From the NCBI RefSeq assembly GCF_024198235.1, contig NZ_JAKCFB010000021.1, positions 62,001 through 126,000 of the forward strand: a DNA stretch of 64,000 nucleotides, given 5' to 3'. A program made the position numbers and the translations under genes. The notes under the pieces are model-generated. The model worked only from the letters and a program-made list of their open reading frames with translations. It ran no database searches and was not told the origin of the DNA. This DNA is from Myxococcus dinghuensis (GTDB lineage Bacteria; Myxococcota; Myxococcia; Myxococcales; Myxococcaceae). Below are positions 7,126 through 15,678 of this stretch, one piece after another (the first letter of the stretch is position 1; every line of letters begins with the position of its first letter).

Positions 7126-8538
7126 CTACTGCTGCGGCGCGGGCTGCTGCTGGGGCGCCTGCTCCTGCGCCGGCTGCTGCTGGGTGCCCGTGACGCCCGG
7201 CACCGGCTGGATGGTCGGCGGCGCCACGTTCGGATCCTTCAGGTCGGAGTCCAGCGGACGCGCCTCGAAGGCGCCCACCGCGCGCAGCAGGCGCAGGGCG
7301 GCGACGCTCGCCTGCAGCCGCTCGCTCACCAGGCCGATCTCGGCGTTGGTCAGCGCGGTGTTCGCGTCGGCGACCTCGAGGTAGGTGGCCACGCCCGCCT
7401 TGAAGGAGACGTCCGTGAGGCGGTTCGACTCACGCGCCAGGTCCACCGTCTGCTCCGCCTTGAGGCGGTTGGCCAGGGCGCTCTCCAGGTCCAGCTGCGA
7501 GCGCTTCACTTCCTCGCGCGTCGTCAGCTCCGCCTTGCGGGCGTTGGCCTGGGCCTCGACGATGCGCGCGGACGCCTCCGTGAGGTTGGCCTCGCGCAGG
7601 CCGCCGTCCCAAATCGTCCAACTGGCGCCGAAGGTGATGAGCCACAGGTCCGACTGGCCGGTGAAGCCCGCGGCGTTGGCGGCGCGGTAGGTGCCCGTCA
7701 CGCCCAGCGTGGGCAGGTAGCTGAACCACACGCCGCGCTTGTTCGTCCGGGCCAGCTCCACCGCCTCACGGGTGGCCGCCACGTCCGCGCGGTTCTCCAG
7801 CGAGCGCTGCACCAGCACGTCCGAGTCCGTCTTCACCGGCACCTGCGGCTCCGGCGGGTTGGTGATGTCGAACTCCGGGTTGTCCAGCGCGAGCAGCGTG
7901 GCCAGCACCAGCTTGGCGGAGGCCAGCGCGTTGCGGGCGCGGATGAGGTCCTGCTCGGCGCGCGACAGGTCCTGCTCGGCGCGCAGCAGCGCCACGCGCG
8001 TCACGGTGCCGGCGTCGAAGCGCACCTTGGTGTCCTTGGCGCGAGCGGCGTTGAGGTCCACCAGCCGCTCCTGCACCACCACCGCCTGGGCCTGCGCCGC
8101 CGCGCCGTAGTACGCCTGCGCCACGCCGAAGAGGATCTCCCGCCGCGCCTGCTCCACGTTGTACGCGGCGACCTTCTCGCTCTGGTACGCGCCCTGGATG
8201 GTGGCCCACAGCTGCGGCGCGATGATGGCCTGGCGCGCCTCCACCTGAATCTGCCGCTGGATGAGCGGCTGGATGACCACGTCCACCGGCGCGATGGTGC
8301 CGGCGGGGATGATGGCCGCGTCGGAGTTGCGGATGATGGCGCCGCTGACCGTGAGGCTGGGCAGATAGCCGCTCCAGGCCTTGCGGGAAGCGGTGTCCGC
8401 CTGCTCCAGCCGCGCCTGGGCCGCCTTCAGGTCCAGGTTCTCCTTGCGCGCCCGGACCAGGGCGTCCTCGAGTGTCAGCGTGGGGGGCGGTGCCGCGGCC
8501 AGGGTGGCCGCCAGGGTCAACGCCAGAAGTGAGCTCAT
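7126..8538 (-). CDS. TolC-family outer-membrane efflux protein
   Basis: The protein has 470 aa. A short signal peptide (SSLLALTLAATLAAAPPP) precedes two homologous outer-membrane-efflux (OEP) repeats, each a long amphipathic helical region rich in Ala, Glu, Arg and Gln with short strand segments (LTVSGAIIRNS; LGVTGTYRAAN and LWLITFGASWTIWDGG). This is the pattern of a TolC trimeric channel-tunnel that exports drugs, dyes or proteins with an inner-membrane partner. The C-terminal ~25 residues are a Gln/Pro-rich tail (GTQQQPAQEQAPQQQ). No adaptor or pump gene is adjacent. It is divergent from a MarR-type regulator, a common arrangement for regulated efflux. Confidence 0.9.
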   Translation of the reverse strand: MSSLLALTLAATLAAAPPPTLTLEDALVRARKENLDLKAAQARLEQADTASRKAWSGYLPSLTVSGAIIRNSDAAIIPAGTIAPVDVVIQPLIQRQIQVEARQAIIAPQLWATIQGAYQSEKVAAYNVEQARREILFGVAQAYYGAAAQAQAVVVQERLVDLNAARAKDTKVRFDAGTVTRVALLRAEQDLSRAEQDLIRARNALASAKLVLATLLALDNPEFDITNPPEPQVPVKTDSDVLVQRSLENRADVAATREAVELARTNKRGVWFSYLPTLGVTGTYRAANAAGFTGQSDLWLITFGASWTIWDGGLREANLTEASARIVEAQANARKAELTTREEVKRSQLDLESALANRLKAEQTVDLARESNRLTDVSFKAGVATYLEVADANTALTNAEIGLVSERLQASVAALRLLRAVGAFEARPLDSDLKDPNVAPPTIQPVPGVTGTQQQPAQEQAPQQQPAPQQ

Positions 8539-8848
8539 AACCGCCTCTGCCTCCTCGGAGCTCGCGCCGGCGCGAGCCCTTTGCGTCCGTGATGGACTTG
8601 CTACGGGTTGTGACTCGCGTGTGGTCGGCCGGATTTCTGGTCAGGGTGCGTCATGAGCGGCAGGATTCCCGCGCCATCCGTTGCCTCGGCTCTTATGAAG
8701 GGCATCCACCGCCGCATGGCTTTCCGCTGTCCTGTCGTCCGGTCGGGGCCCCCACATAGGCCATGACGTTCTATTTTGGAAGCTCCGGAATGTAGTAGCC
8801 CTCAATAGTTGATGAAGTCAATTGTTTAGGTGGGCGGGGCGAATTACC
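8539..8848. promoter_or_regulatory. Divergent tolC/marR intergenic region with candidate operator
   Basis: This 310-bp gap contains the promoters of both the TolC gene (leftwards) and the MarR gene (rightwards). Most of it is GC-rich and unremarkable, but the last ~90 bp are AT-rich. Within this lie TCAATAGTTGA (8802-8812), a near-perfect dyad TCAA-N3-TTGA, and CAATTG (8819-8824), overlapping a second TTGA/TCAA pair. MarR proteins bind such short AT-rich palindromes between divergent genes. The position, 25-50 bp before the regulator's start, fits autoregulation. The dyads are seen directly; the binding is inferred. Confidence 0.4.
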
Positions 8849-9340
8849 ATGTGGGTCATGAGCTCGAGCAGCGAGGACGTGGAGCGTCGTGGCAGACCAC
8901 AGCCTTCCGGGGCGGAGGGCGAGCAGGCGGAGCCCCTGTCCAAACAGGCGTGGACGCTCCTGTTCGAGCTGATGCACGCGCACATGCGCAACTTCCCGGC
9001 GCTGGCGGCGGAGTTCGAGCTGTCCCCGGTGCAGGCGCACGTGGTGCGGCAGTTGGGCGAGGGCCCGCTGGCGATGAGTACGCTGGCCAACTACCTGTCG
9101 TGTGACGCGTCGAACGTGACGGGCCTGGTGGACCGCATGGAGGCGCGCGGGCTGGTGGAGCGGCGCGGCAGCGAGCAGGACCGGCGCGTGAAGATGCTGG
9201 TGCTGACGGAGGCGGGCGTGGCCCTGCGGGAGCGGCTCCTGGAGCGGCTGGCGGAGCCGCCGGAGTCCATCGCGTCGCTGTCGGAGCCGGACCTGTGCGC
9301 GCTGCGCGACATCATGCGCCGGGCGCTCAAGTCGCAGTGA
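8849..9340 (+). CDS. MarR-family transcriptional regulator
   Basis: About 163 aa from the ATG at 8849 (160 from the ATG at 8858). The winged helix is clear: recognition region PLAMSTLANYLSCDASNVTGLVDRMEARGLVERR, then the wing SEQDRRVKMLVLTEAG with the conserved D-x-R. Flanking helices (WTLLFELMHAHMR at the N-terminus, LCALRDIMRRAL at the C-terminus) form the dimerisation domain. MarR proteins repress divergent efflux or detoxification genes and let go on binding phenolic or other small ligands. Here the divergent gene encodes a TolC channel. The ligand is unknown; no Cys that would suggest OhrR-type peroxide sensing lies near the N-terminus (the only N-terminal-half Cys is in the helix-turn-helix). 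Confidence 0.88.
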   Translation: MWVMSSSSEDVERRGRPQPSGAEGEQAEPLSKQAWTLLFELMHAHMRNFPALAAEFELSPVQAHVVRQLGEGPLAMSTLANYLSCDASNVTGLVDRMEARGLVERRGSEQDRRVKMLVLTEAGVALRERLLERLAEPPESIASLSEPDLCALRDIMRRALKSQ

Positions 9341-9356
9341 GCGCGCGGGCGCGGCG

Positions 9357-10157
9357 TCAGTCCAGCAGGAACGTGTACGAGTACTTCATCTCCGTGGAGA
9401 CGGGCTCGCCGCCCTTGATGGCGGGCTTGAAGCGGAAGCGCTTGATGGCGTCGCGCGCGGCCTCGTTGAGGCCGTAGCCCGGGCCGGAGAGCACCTTCAC
9501 GGCGACGACGCGGCCCTCGTGGTCGATGGTGATGGACATCGTCACCGTGCCCTCGATGCCGGCGCGCCGCGCCTCCTCCGGGTAGGGAATCTTCACCTCG
9601 GAGGCGACGGAGGGTTCGGAGTCGACCTGGTAGATGGGCGTGTACTTGGGCGCGGAGTACCCCTTCACGTCCTTGGGGTCCTTCGCGGTGCCGTCCACCT
9701 TGCCGTAGGACGTGTTGCCCACGGGCGCGGCGAAGCTGCCGGCGCTGGTGGTGGACGACATCGTCATGCCCACCACCAACGGAGGCGGCTTGGCCTGGGG
9801 CGTGGGCGGCGGCTCGTTGGGCGGCGGCGGGGCCTGCTCGGGCGGGGGCGGCTGGGGCTTGGGGGCCTCGGCCACCTTCACCGGCGGCGGCTTCACCACC
9901 TTGGGCTTGGGCGGAGGCGGCTTGGGCTCCTCCTTCTTCTCTTCAGGAGGAGGCGGCGGGGGCGGCTTCTGCACCTCCACCATGACCAGCTCCACCGGGC
10001 GCTGGGCCGCGGGGCGCGGACGCTCGGCGACGTGGCTCAGGTACCAGAAGCCCACGCCGTGCAGCACGAGCGAGGCGAGCAGGAAGACGCCCACCACCAC
10101 CAGCGAGCGCTCGCGGCGCGGGAGGAGCACCCTGTCGTCGACCACCGCCTGACTCAT
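9357..10157 (-). CDS. tonB: TonB-family energy transducer
   Basis: The protein has 266 aa. A cytoplasmic head is followed by one membrane anchor (SLVVVGVFLLASLVLHGVGFWYL, ~18-40), a long Pro/Lys/Glu-rich periplasmic spacer (~60-130: PPPPPPPEEKKEEPKPPPP and more) and a C-terminal TonB domain (~185-266) with PYPEEARRAGIEGTVTMSITI and a final 'YSYTFLLD' strand. It carries proton-motive energy from an ExbB/ExbD motor to outer-membrane receptors or other envelope machines. It is the last gene of exbB-exbD-tonB, 22 bp after exbD. No TonB-dependent receptor is encoded in the window. In myxobacteria some TonB-like proteins serve motility or other roles, so the partner is open. Confidence 0.9.
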   Translation of the reverse strand: MSQAVVDDRVLLPRRERSLVVVGVFLLASLVLHGVGFWYLSHVAERPRPAAQRPVELVMVEVQKPPPPPPPEEKKEEPKPPPPKPKVVKPPPVKVAEAPKPQPPPPEQAPPPPNEPPPTPQAKPPPLVVGMTMSSTTSAGSFAAPVGNTSYGKVDGTAKDPKDVKGYSAPKYTPIYQVDSEPSVASEVKIPYPEEARRAGIEGTVTMSITIDHEGRVVAVKVLSGPGYGLNEAARDAIKRFRFKPAIKGGEPVSTEMKYSYTFLLD

Positions 10158-10179
10158 GTCCGGAACGCCTCGCGTGCCT

Positions 10180-10617
10180 CTAGGGCGCGGTGGGCGCGGC
10201 CGCGGGGGCCGCGTCCTTCTCGATGTTGAGCGCGAACTTCGCGATGCCCTGGCCCTTCACGGTGTCGATGAGCCGCATCACCTGGCCGTACGCGATGGTC
10301 TGGTCGGCGCTGATGATGGCGCGGGTGTCCTTGTCCTTGGCCACCGCCTCCGCCACCTTCCTCGACAGGTCCGCCTCGCTGACCTCGGCGCCGTCGAAGT
10401 AGAGCTTGCCCTGCTTGTCGAGCACCACGTTGACCAGGCCCTGCACCGTCTCGCCGCCGTTGGCCGCGCGGGGCAGGTCCACCTCCACCGTCTCGCGGAC
10501 GATGAAGTTGGCGGTCACCATGAAGATGATGAGCAGCACCAGCACGATGTCCACCAGCGGCGTGACGTTGATGCCGGTGATTTCCTCGTCGTTGTCCTGC
10601 TGGGCGCCTCCGGCCAT
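10180..10617 (-). CDS. exbD: ExbD/TolR-family proton-channel subunit
   Basis: The protein has 145 aa. A short cytoplasmic N-terminus (MAGGAQQDNDEEITGINVTPLVD) leads to one transmembrane helix (IVLVLLIIFMVTANFIV). The Asp in 'NVTPLVDIVLVLLIIF' is the conserved proton-carrying residue of ExbD/TolR. The C-terminal periplasmic domain contains LYFDGAEVSEADLSRKV and ISADQTIAYGQVMRLIDTVKG, typical of the family. It works with the upstream ExbB, whose stop is 3 bp away, and feeds the downstream TonB. The tight spacing indicates one transcript. Confidence 0.92.
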   Translation of the reverse strand: MAGGAQQDNDEEITGINVTPLVDIVLVLLIIFMVTANFIVRETVEVDLPRAANGGETVQGLVNVVLDKQGKLYFDGAEVSEADLSRKVAEAVAKDKDTRAIISADQTIAYGQVMRLIDTVKGQGIAKFALNIEKDAAPAAAPTAP

Positions 10618-10620
10618 GGG

Positions 10621-11331
10621 CTAGCGGCCCTCCGCGGCGCGCGGCGCGGACTCGGGCGTGCGGCCCTCGGCGCGCAGGCTGCCCACGAGCGCGTACCCCA
10701 GCGCGTTGGCGCGGCTGGTGAGCGTCTTGAGCTGGCGGTTGAAGATGTTGAAGGCCACCACCGCGGGAATCGCCACCGCGAGGCCCACGGCCGTGGCGAC
10801 GAGCGCCTCGGAGATGCCGGCCATGACCGTCTGCTGGATGGCCGCGCCCTTGGCGCTCATCGAGCCCAGGTCGTGGAAGGCCTTGATGATGCCGAGCACC
10901 GTGCCGAACAGGCCGATGAACGGCGCGTTGTTGCCCAGCGTGCCCAGGAACGACAGGAAGCGCTCGTACTGGGGCCGCTCGCGCGCCATGGTGGAGGCAA
11001 TCACCTGCTCCACGGTGTCCGCGCCCTGGGTGGAGGACGCGAGCGCCTCGCGGATGACGGCGGCCTCCATGCCCGTGCGCCCCTCCACCGCCTTGCGGGC
11101 CGCCTCGAAGTCACCCCGCGCCAGCCGCACCGCCAGCGCCTCCGAGTCCGGCAGCCGGTGGCGCGCGAAGTACACCGCGCGCTCCAGCATGATGGCGATG
11201 GAGACGACGGAGAGGACGACCAGAATCCAGAGCACCCACTCGGCGGAGGTGAGCGTCACGCCGAGCAACTTGCTGCTCAACCATCCGAGCTCGGGTTGCC
11301 CTGCCTGGGCCAGGAGAAGGGAAAGCGTCAT
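10621..11331 (-). CDS. exbB: ExbB/TolQ/MotA-family proton channel subunit
   Basis: About 236 aa from the ATG at 11331; the frame is open further upstream but the N-terminal MTLSLLLAQAGQPELG fits the family. There are three membrane helices: residues ~26-48 (VLWILVVLSVVSIAIML), ~125-150 (ERFLSFLGTLGNNAPFIGLFGTVLGI) and ~175-195 (ISEALVATAVGLAVAIPAVVAFN). The conserved GTLGNNAPFIGLFGTVLGIIKAF and TAVGLAVAIPAVVAFN stretches are the ExbB signature. With ExbD it forms the proton-driven motor that energises TonB. It is the first gene of the three-gene operon. The start lacks a good Shine-Dalgarno sequence, so the exact N-terminus is not certain. Confidence 0.9.
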   Translation of the reverse strand: MTLSLLLAQAGQPELGWLSSKLLGVTLTSAEWVLWILVVLSVVSIAIMLERAVYFARHRLPDSEALAVRLARGDFEAARKAVEGRTGMEAAVIREALASSTQGADTVEQVIASTMARERPQYERFLSFLGTLGNNAPFIGLFGTVLGIIKAFHDLGSMSAKGAAIQQTVMAGISEALVATAVGLAVAIPAVVAFNIFNRQLKTLTSRANALGYALVGSLRAEGRTPESAPRAAEGR

Positions 11332-11479
11332 GAAGGGAAGCCTGGGTGGAAGTGGGTGACGGGTTGCGTAACCCGGTGGCCAACTCGCGCGCCCATCTCT
11401 TGTTCCGTCCGCTCTGAAAGTCAAATGGAACGGCCGGCTTGTTGGCTCCCTGGCCACCCGGGGGCCGGGGCTGAAACAG

Positions 11480-11520
11480 AAAAAATCCCCGGCCGTCCGC
11501 TTCCCTTCGGGCCCCCGGGT
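11480..11520 (-). terminator. Candidate rho-independent terminator after the aldo/keto reductase gene
   Basis: On the minus strand, right after the stop codon at 11523, a GC-rich imperfect stem (CCCGGGGGCC paired with GGCCGGGG, with bulges) is followed by ATTTTTT (T run at 11485-11480). The T tract is rare for this genome and is placed as in an intrinsic terminator. It would separate the reductase gene from exbB. An alternative perfect 8-bp stem (11463-11470 with 11487-11494) has the T run in its loop. Confidence 0.5.
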
Positions 11521-11522
11521 GC

Positions 11523-12518
11523 CTAGCGGCCGCGGTCGGGGGTCTCGGTCAGGGCGGGGTTGCGCTCGATGATGGGGCCGAGCGCGTCGTCGATGCGGCG
11601 CAGGAGCTCCGGCGCCAGCTTCACGCCCGCGGCCTTCACCGTGTCACGGACCTGTTCCGGCCGGGACGCGCCGATGATGGCGGAGGAGACGGCCTTGTTC
11701 TGGAGGACCCAGGCCACGGCGAGCTGGGCCATGGTGAGGCCGGCCTCCTGGGCGAGCGGCTTGAGCTGCTGGACGCGGGTGAGGACGTCCTCCTTCATGA
11801 AGCGGGCGATGAAGCGCGAGCCGGTGGGGTCCGTGGCGCGGCTGCCCGCCGGGGGCGGCTGGCCCGGGAGGTACTTCCCGGTGAGCACGCCCATGGCCAT
11901 GGGCGACCAGACGATCTGCCCCAGGCCCTCCTCGACGGAGGCGGGGATGACCTGCGCCTCCGGGACGCGCCAGAGCATGGAGTACTGCGGCTGGCTGGAG
12001 ATGAACGGAACGCGCAGCTCGCGGGCCAGCGCGGCGCCCTGGCGGATCTGGTCCGCCGTCCACTCGGAGACGCCGATGTAGAGCGCCTTGCCCTGGCGGA
12101 CGATGTCCGCGAACGCCAGCATCGTCTCCTCCAGCGGCGTCGCGGTGTCGAAGCGGTGCGCCTGGTAGAGGTCCACGTAGTCCGTCTTCAGGCGCGCGAG
12201 CGAGCCGTCGATGGACTCCAGGATGTGCTTGCGCGACAGGCCCCAGTCGTTGCGGCCCGGGCCGGTGGGCCAGAACACCTTGGTGAACAGCTCATAGCCC
12301 GCGCGGCGCTGCCCCTCGAGCGCGCGGCCGAGCACCGCCTCCGCCTTCGTGCCCGCGTACACGTCCGCGGTGTCGAACGTGGTGATGCCCACGTCCAGCG
12401 CGGCCTTCACGCACGCGAGCGCGGCCTCCTCCTCCACCTGGGAGCCGTGGGTGAGCCAGTTGCCGAAGGAGATCTCGCTGACGACCAGACCGCTGCGACC
12501 GAGATGACGGAAGTGCAT
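11523..12518 (-). CDS. Aldo/keto reductase (voltage-gated-channel beta-subunit-like class)
   Basis: The protein has 331 aa. The TIM-barrel catalytic tetrad is visible: Asp and Tyr in TFDTADVYAG (~47-56), Lys in ELFTKVFWP (~79) and His in DLYQAHRFD (~119). NADPH-binding elements follow near the end: SSAIIGASRPEQV. Length and the signature 'MHFRHLGRSGLVVSEISFGNW' at the N-terminus match the AKR6/12-like branch (YghZ/Kv-beta-type). It reduces aldehydes or ketones using NADPH in the cytoplasm; the real substrate is unknown. It lies downstream of, and on the same strand as, an AraC regulator, with a hairpin between them. Confidence 0.9.
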   Translation of the reverse strand: MHFRHLGRSGLVVSEISFGNWLTHGSQVEEEAALACVKAALDVGITTFDTADVYAGTKAEAVLGRALEGQRRAGYELFTKVFWPTGPGRNDWGLSRKHILESIDGSLARLKTDYVDLYQAHRFDTATPLEETMLAFADIVRQGKALYIGVSEWTADQIRQGAALARELRVPFISSQPQYSMLWRVPEAQVIPASVEEGLGQIVWSPMAMGVLTGKYLPGQPPPAGSRATDPTGSRFIARFMKEDVLTRVQQLKPLAQEAGLTMAQLAVAWVLQNKAVSSAIIGASRPEQVRDTVKAAGVKLAPELLRRIDDALGPIIERNPALTETPDRGR

Positions 12519-12584
12519 GGGGCCGGGAGCCTAATCATGCGGGCCAGGGCTCGCACGCGATTGAACGCCCGGAGGGCCCCGCGG

Positions 12585-12602
12585 CGTCACGCCCCCGTGA
12601 CG
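12585..12602. terminator. Perfect hairpin between the AraC and aldo/keto reductase genes
   Basis: CGTCACG (12585-12591), a CCCC loop and CGTGACG (12596-12602) form a perfect 7-bp stem, 27 nt after the stop of the AraC gene on the minus strand. There is no T run, so it is either a weak or factor-assisted terminator, or a regulatory dyad upstream of the reductase gene. The structure is seen directly; its role is inferred. Confidence 0.35.
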
Positions 12603-12628
12603 TGGGGGGCGGGGCGGGGGGCGGGCCT

Positions 12629-13453
12629 TCAGCGGGGAGGGGCCTGCCGGGCCCGCGCGCCGACGCGGGGGCTGTTGCGCTGGAGGAGCGAGGGCGCGGT
12701 GCCGAACATCCGCCGGAAGGTGCGGGTCAGGTGCGCCGAGTCGGAGAACCCCGCCGCGTGGGCGGCCTCACCCAGCGGACGTCCGGCGGCGATGGCGCCC
12801 GCGGCGCGTTGGAGGCGGAGCCACAGCAGATAGGGCCGGAGGGGCACGCCGGTGGACGCGGTGAAGGCGTGCATCAGTCGACTGGGGGACAGGCCCGCCA
12901 CGTGGGCCAGGGCCTCGAGCGACGTGTCCTCCGGACCCGAGGGCGCGCGCAGGTGCTGGAGGAGCTTGCGCACGCGGGGGTGCATGGGCGGCGGCGCCCC
13001 CGGCGGCCCCGCGAGCGCGTCGAGCGTGGCCTCCATCCAGGGGCCGATGGCGTCGTGGGGCCAGGGCCCCGCGCGAGGCAGCGCGGCGAGCAGCGCGTCC
13101 CGCTCGCGCTCGTCGAACAGCCGGACGGACGCGTCGAGCGCGGCGCGCAGCCGCTCCCCGTCGCGGCTCTCCGGCTCGACGAAGAGCAGGAGGACCTCGC
13201 CTCCCCGCGCGTCGAGCGCGTGCGGGACGTCCGGACCCACGAGGACGCCGGCGGCGCGCGTGTCGGAGCCCATGCCCTGCGCGCGGACACGGAGCGTGCC
13301 CTCGCGGCGCAACACCAGGTGCAGGGCGTGGTGCGCGTGGCGCGAGGACGTGTCGCCCGGCCCCCACAGCGCCAGCGCGGCCGGCCACACCACCAGGGGC
13401 ATGTCCGGCCACGGGGCGCGCGGCGCCAGGTCGGGAGGTCGGGCGAGCAGCAT
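12629..13453 (-). CDS. AraC-family transcriptional regulator
   Basis: The protein has 274 aa. The N-terminal ~150 residues are a cupin-like ligand domain with a His-rich opening (SSRHAHHALHLVLRREG). The C-terminal ~100 residues hold the double helix-turn-helix: first HTH SLEALAHVAGLSPSRLMHAF, second HTH RPLGEAAHAAGFSDSAHLTRTFRRMFG, ending with 'GTAPS' as usual in this family. Such proteins activate nearby or distant operons in response to a small molecule. The aldo/keto reductase gene downstream is a possible target. A GH13 gene ends just upstream (16 bp between coding regions), so the regulator could be read from that promoter too. Confidence 0.88.
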   Translation of the reverse strand: MLLARPPDLAPRAPWPDMPLVVWPAALALWGPGDTSSRHAHHALHLVLRREGTLRVRAQGMGSDTRAAGVLVGPDVPHALDARGGEVLLLFVEPESRDGERLRAALDASVRLFDERERDALLAALPRAGPWPHDAIGPWMEATLDALAGPPGAPPPMHPRVRKLLQHLRAPSGPEDTSLEALAHVAGLSPSRLMHAFTASTGVPLRPYLLWLRLQRAAGAIAAGRPLGEAAHAAGFSDSAHLTRTFRRMFGTAPSLLQRNSPRVGARARQAPPR

Positions 13454-13469
13454 CCTGGCCCGGGTTCTA

Positions 13470-15434
13470 TCAGCGGTCGCGGGACAGGATGACCGCGCTG
13501 TAGGCCCCCAGCGACACGCTCCCTCGTGCGGGCAGGCCGTCCTGGGCGTCCCACTGCCCCCACACGTCGTGGACGGAGGTGTCGCCGAAGTCGGGCGAGT
13601 AGCCGCGCCAGTCGCCGTTGAAGCGCACGCGCCAGCACCCGTCCGAGGGCAGCCCCAGCCCGTAGTCGGTGAACGCGCGGTGGCCCAGGTTGACCACCAC
13701 CACCACGTCGTCCCCCGGGCCGCCGTGCTGCCAGCGGTGGAAGGCCAGCACCTTGTCCTCGTGGTTGAGGTGGAAGACGTGGATGTGCTCGCCGCGCAGG
13801 CCCGCGGTGGTGTCGTGCCAGTTGCGGCGCAGGTGGACGAGGTCGCGGTGGGCCTGGAGGATGCCGGCGAACCACCCGGCCTTCGACCAGTCGAGCGGGT
13901 CGCCGTCGTCGAAGTGGCCGTCCTCGAGGAACTCCTGGCCCATGAAGAGCATGGGGATGCCCGGGGCGGTCAGCGTCAGCACCGCGCCCAGCAGGGCCTT
14001 CTTCTTCGCCAGGAGGTCGCCCGGGTTGTACGGCGACACCTCCGTGGGCAGGCGGCTGCGGCCGTTGGCCACCTCGTCGTGGCTCTCCGTGAAGACGACG
14101 CGCTGGGTGCCCTGGCCGTTGTAGCGGAAGCAGAGCGCGTCACGGACCGCGTTCAGGTCGCGCCACTCGTCGAACGGGGCGATGAGCGCGGCGCGCACCG
14201 GGTGGACGAAGGCCGCGTCCCACTGCGTGTCGAAGCCCGCGCCCCGCGGGTGGGTGAGGGCGGGGTCGGCGGCCATGTCCTCGGCGATGAGCAGCTTCCA
14301 GGGGAACTCGCGCTTCACGGCCTCGGAGATGGAGCGCAGCAGCTCCCAGCCGGACGGGTTGTCCACGCCGCTGGCGGTGCGGATCTCCTTCGTCGCGTCC
14401 AGGCGCAAGCCGTCCATGTGGTACTCGCGCAGCCACATCAGCGCGTTGTCCCGCAGGTAGTCGCGCACCTCGTGGCGGCCGTAGTCCGGGCGCGTGTCAC
14501 CCCAGGGCGTACTCGCGCGCCAGTCCGTGTAGAAGTAGCTGCCGCCCTTGCCGAACGTCTCGCCGTCGAAGTCCCAGTGGGGCAGGTCGCTGGGGCCCAG
14601 GTGGTTGTAGACGACGTCCATGACCACGCCGATGCCGCGCCGGTGCGCCTCGTCCACGAAGCGCTTCAGGTCGTTGGGCGTGCCGTAGGAGCTCTCCGGC
14701 GCGAAGGGGAAGGTGGGGTTGTAGCCCCACGAGAAGTCGCCGGCGAACTCGGCGGAGGGCATCAGCTCCATCACGTTGACGCCCAGGTCCTTCAGGTAGT
14801 CGAGCTTGTCGATGGCGCTCAGCCAGTGGCCGGGGCCCCAGCCCGGCGAGTCGTTGAAGGTGCCCACGTGCAGCTCGTAGAGCACGACCTCCTCGAAGGG
14901 CGGCATGTGGAAGTGGTGGTCGTAGCGCCAGAGGAAGTCCCGGTGGTCGAGGATGACGCTGTTGCCGGTGGAGTGCGTGACGTCCGCGGCGCGCGGGTCG
15001 TTGCGCCAGCGCCAGTCGCCGTAGCGCCCCTGGATGATGAACTGGTACTGCTGGCCGTTGCTGGCGCCGGGGATGTCCCGGGAGAAGTTGCCCGAGGGCT
15101 CGCGCGCCAGCTCCACCGCGTGCCAGTGGCTGAAGTCGCCCACCACCTGCACGCGCTGCGCGTGGGGCGCCCAGACGCGGAAGGTGGCGCCGCCGTCGTA
15201 GGGGACGGCGCCCATGCCGGCGCGCCACGAGGGCTCCGGCACGGGCTCTATCATCGAGAGGGTCGTGAGGAAGTCCGGCGTCTGGAGCTGGTCCGCCGGT
15301 CCGAACAGCTCCGGCGCGGCGCGTGAGCGCGCGGTGCGCTGGACGACCTGGTTGCCGCGGGTCTTGCGGACCGACTCGCTGAAGTCCTTGCGCGCGCGGT
15401 GCAGCTCGTTCGGTCTGCCGTCTCGTGTCGACAT
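13470..15434 (-). CDS. GH13 alpha-amylase-family enzyme, 1,4-alpha-glucan branching-type
   Basis: The protein has 654 aa. The start at 15434 is supported by GGGGGAG 5 nt upstream. A basic N-terminal extension (~1-60) precedes a CBM48 beta-sandwich (~70-155; FRVWAPHAQRVQVVGDFSHW). The TIM barrel has the four conserved GH13 regions: DVVYNH, DGLRLDAT with nucleophile D346, LLIAED with acid/base E385, and ESHDE with H452-D453. The C-terminal beta domain is at ~560-654. The order and motifs match branching enzymes (GlgB) and malto-oligosyltrehalose trehalohydrolases. 'YELHVGTF' and the absence of a clear TreZ-specific feature leave both possible, with branching-type preferred. It would act on glycogen or maltodextrin in the cytoplasm. 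No other glg or tre gene is adjacent. Confidence 0.82.
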   Translation of the reverse strand: MSTRDGRPNELHRARKDFSESVRKTRGNQVVQRTARSRAAPELFGPADQLQTPDFLTTLSMIEPVPEPSWRAGMGAVPYDGGATFRVWAPHAQRVQVVGDFSHWHAVELAREPSGNFSRDIPGASNGQQYQFIIQGRYGDWRWRNDPRAADVTHSTGNSVILDHRDFLWRYDHHFHMPPFEEVVLYELHVGTFNDSPGWGPGHWLSAIDKLDYLKDLGVNVMELMPSAEFAGDFSWGYNPTFPFAPESSYGTPNDLKRFVDEAHRRGIGVVMDVVYNHLGPSDLPHWDFDGETFGKGGSYFYTDWRASTPWGDTRPDYGRHEVRDYLRDNALMWLREYHMDGLRLDATKEIRTASGVDNPSGWELLRSISEAVKREFPWKLLIAEDMAADPALTHPRGAGFDTQWDAAFVHPVRAALIAPFDEWRDLNAVRDALCFRYNGQGTQRVVFTESHDEVANGRSRLPTEVSPYNPGDLLAKKKALLGAVLTLTAPGIPMLFMGQEFLEDGHFDDGDPLDWSKAGWFAGILQAHRDLVHLRRNWHDTTAGLRGEHIHVFHLNHEDKVLAFHRWQHGGPGDDVVVVVNLGHRAFTDYGLGLPSDGCWRVRFNGDWRGYSPDFGDTSVHDVWGQWDAQDGLPARGSVSLGAYSAVILSRDR

Positions 15435-15654
15435 GCGCTCCCCCCGGGGATGACTCGCGTGGCCGCGATGCACGACCTTCCGACGTCGAAGGACACGAGG
15501 GCAACTCCGACCCCGCGCCCGCGCGTTCAGTTCATGGCAGTGAAGCGGAGGGCCGCGCGCGCGGGCAGGGCGGGCGACCGTTCATGAAGGACAGGCGGCC
15601 GTCCGACCCGAGGTGGTGACGGTCCGGCGCCGCGTCGCTTGTGGGGGCGGTCCG

Positions 15655-15667
15655 AGTGTCCGACACT
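15655..15667. promoter_or_regulatory. Perfect 13-bp palindrome before the MoxR-ABC operon
   Basis: AGTGTC-C-GACACT is a perfect dyad ending 11 nt before the ATG at 15679. It is flanked on both sides by GGTCC (15650-15654 region and 15668 onwards). A repressor bound here would block translation or transcription start of the eight-gene operon. It is also on the shared upstream region with the divergent GH13 gene, whose start is about 220 bp away. Role inferred from position only. Confidence 0.35.
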
Positions 15668-15678
15668 GGTCCTTCGAC

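Noticed and set aside
13470-15434. Possible malto-oligosyltrehalose trehalohydrolase instead of branching enzyme
   Set aside because: Not fully excluded, but no other trehalose synthesis gene is near and the motifs fit branching-type GH13 at least as well, so I kept the more general call.
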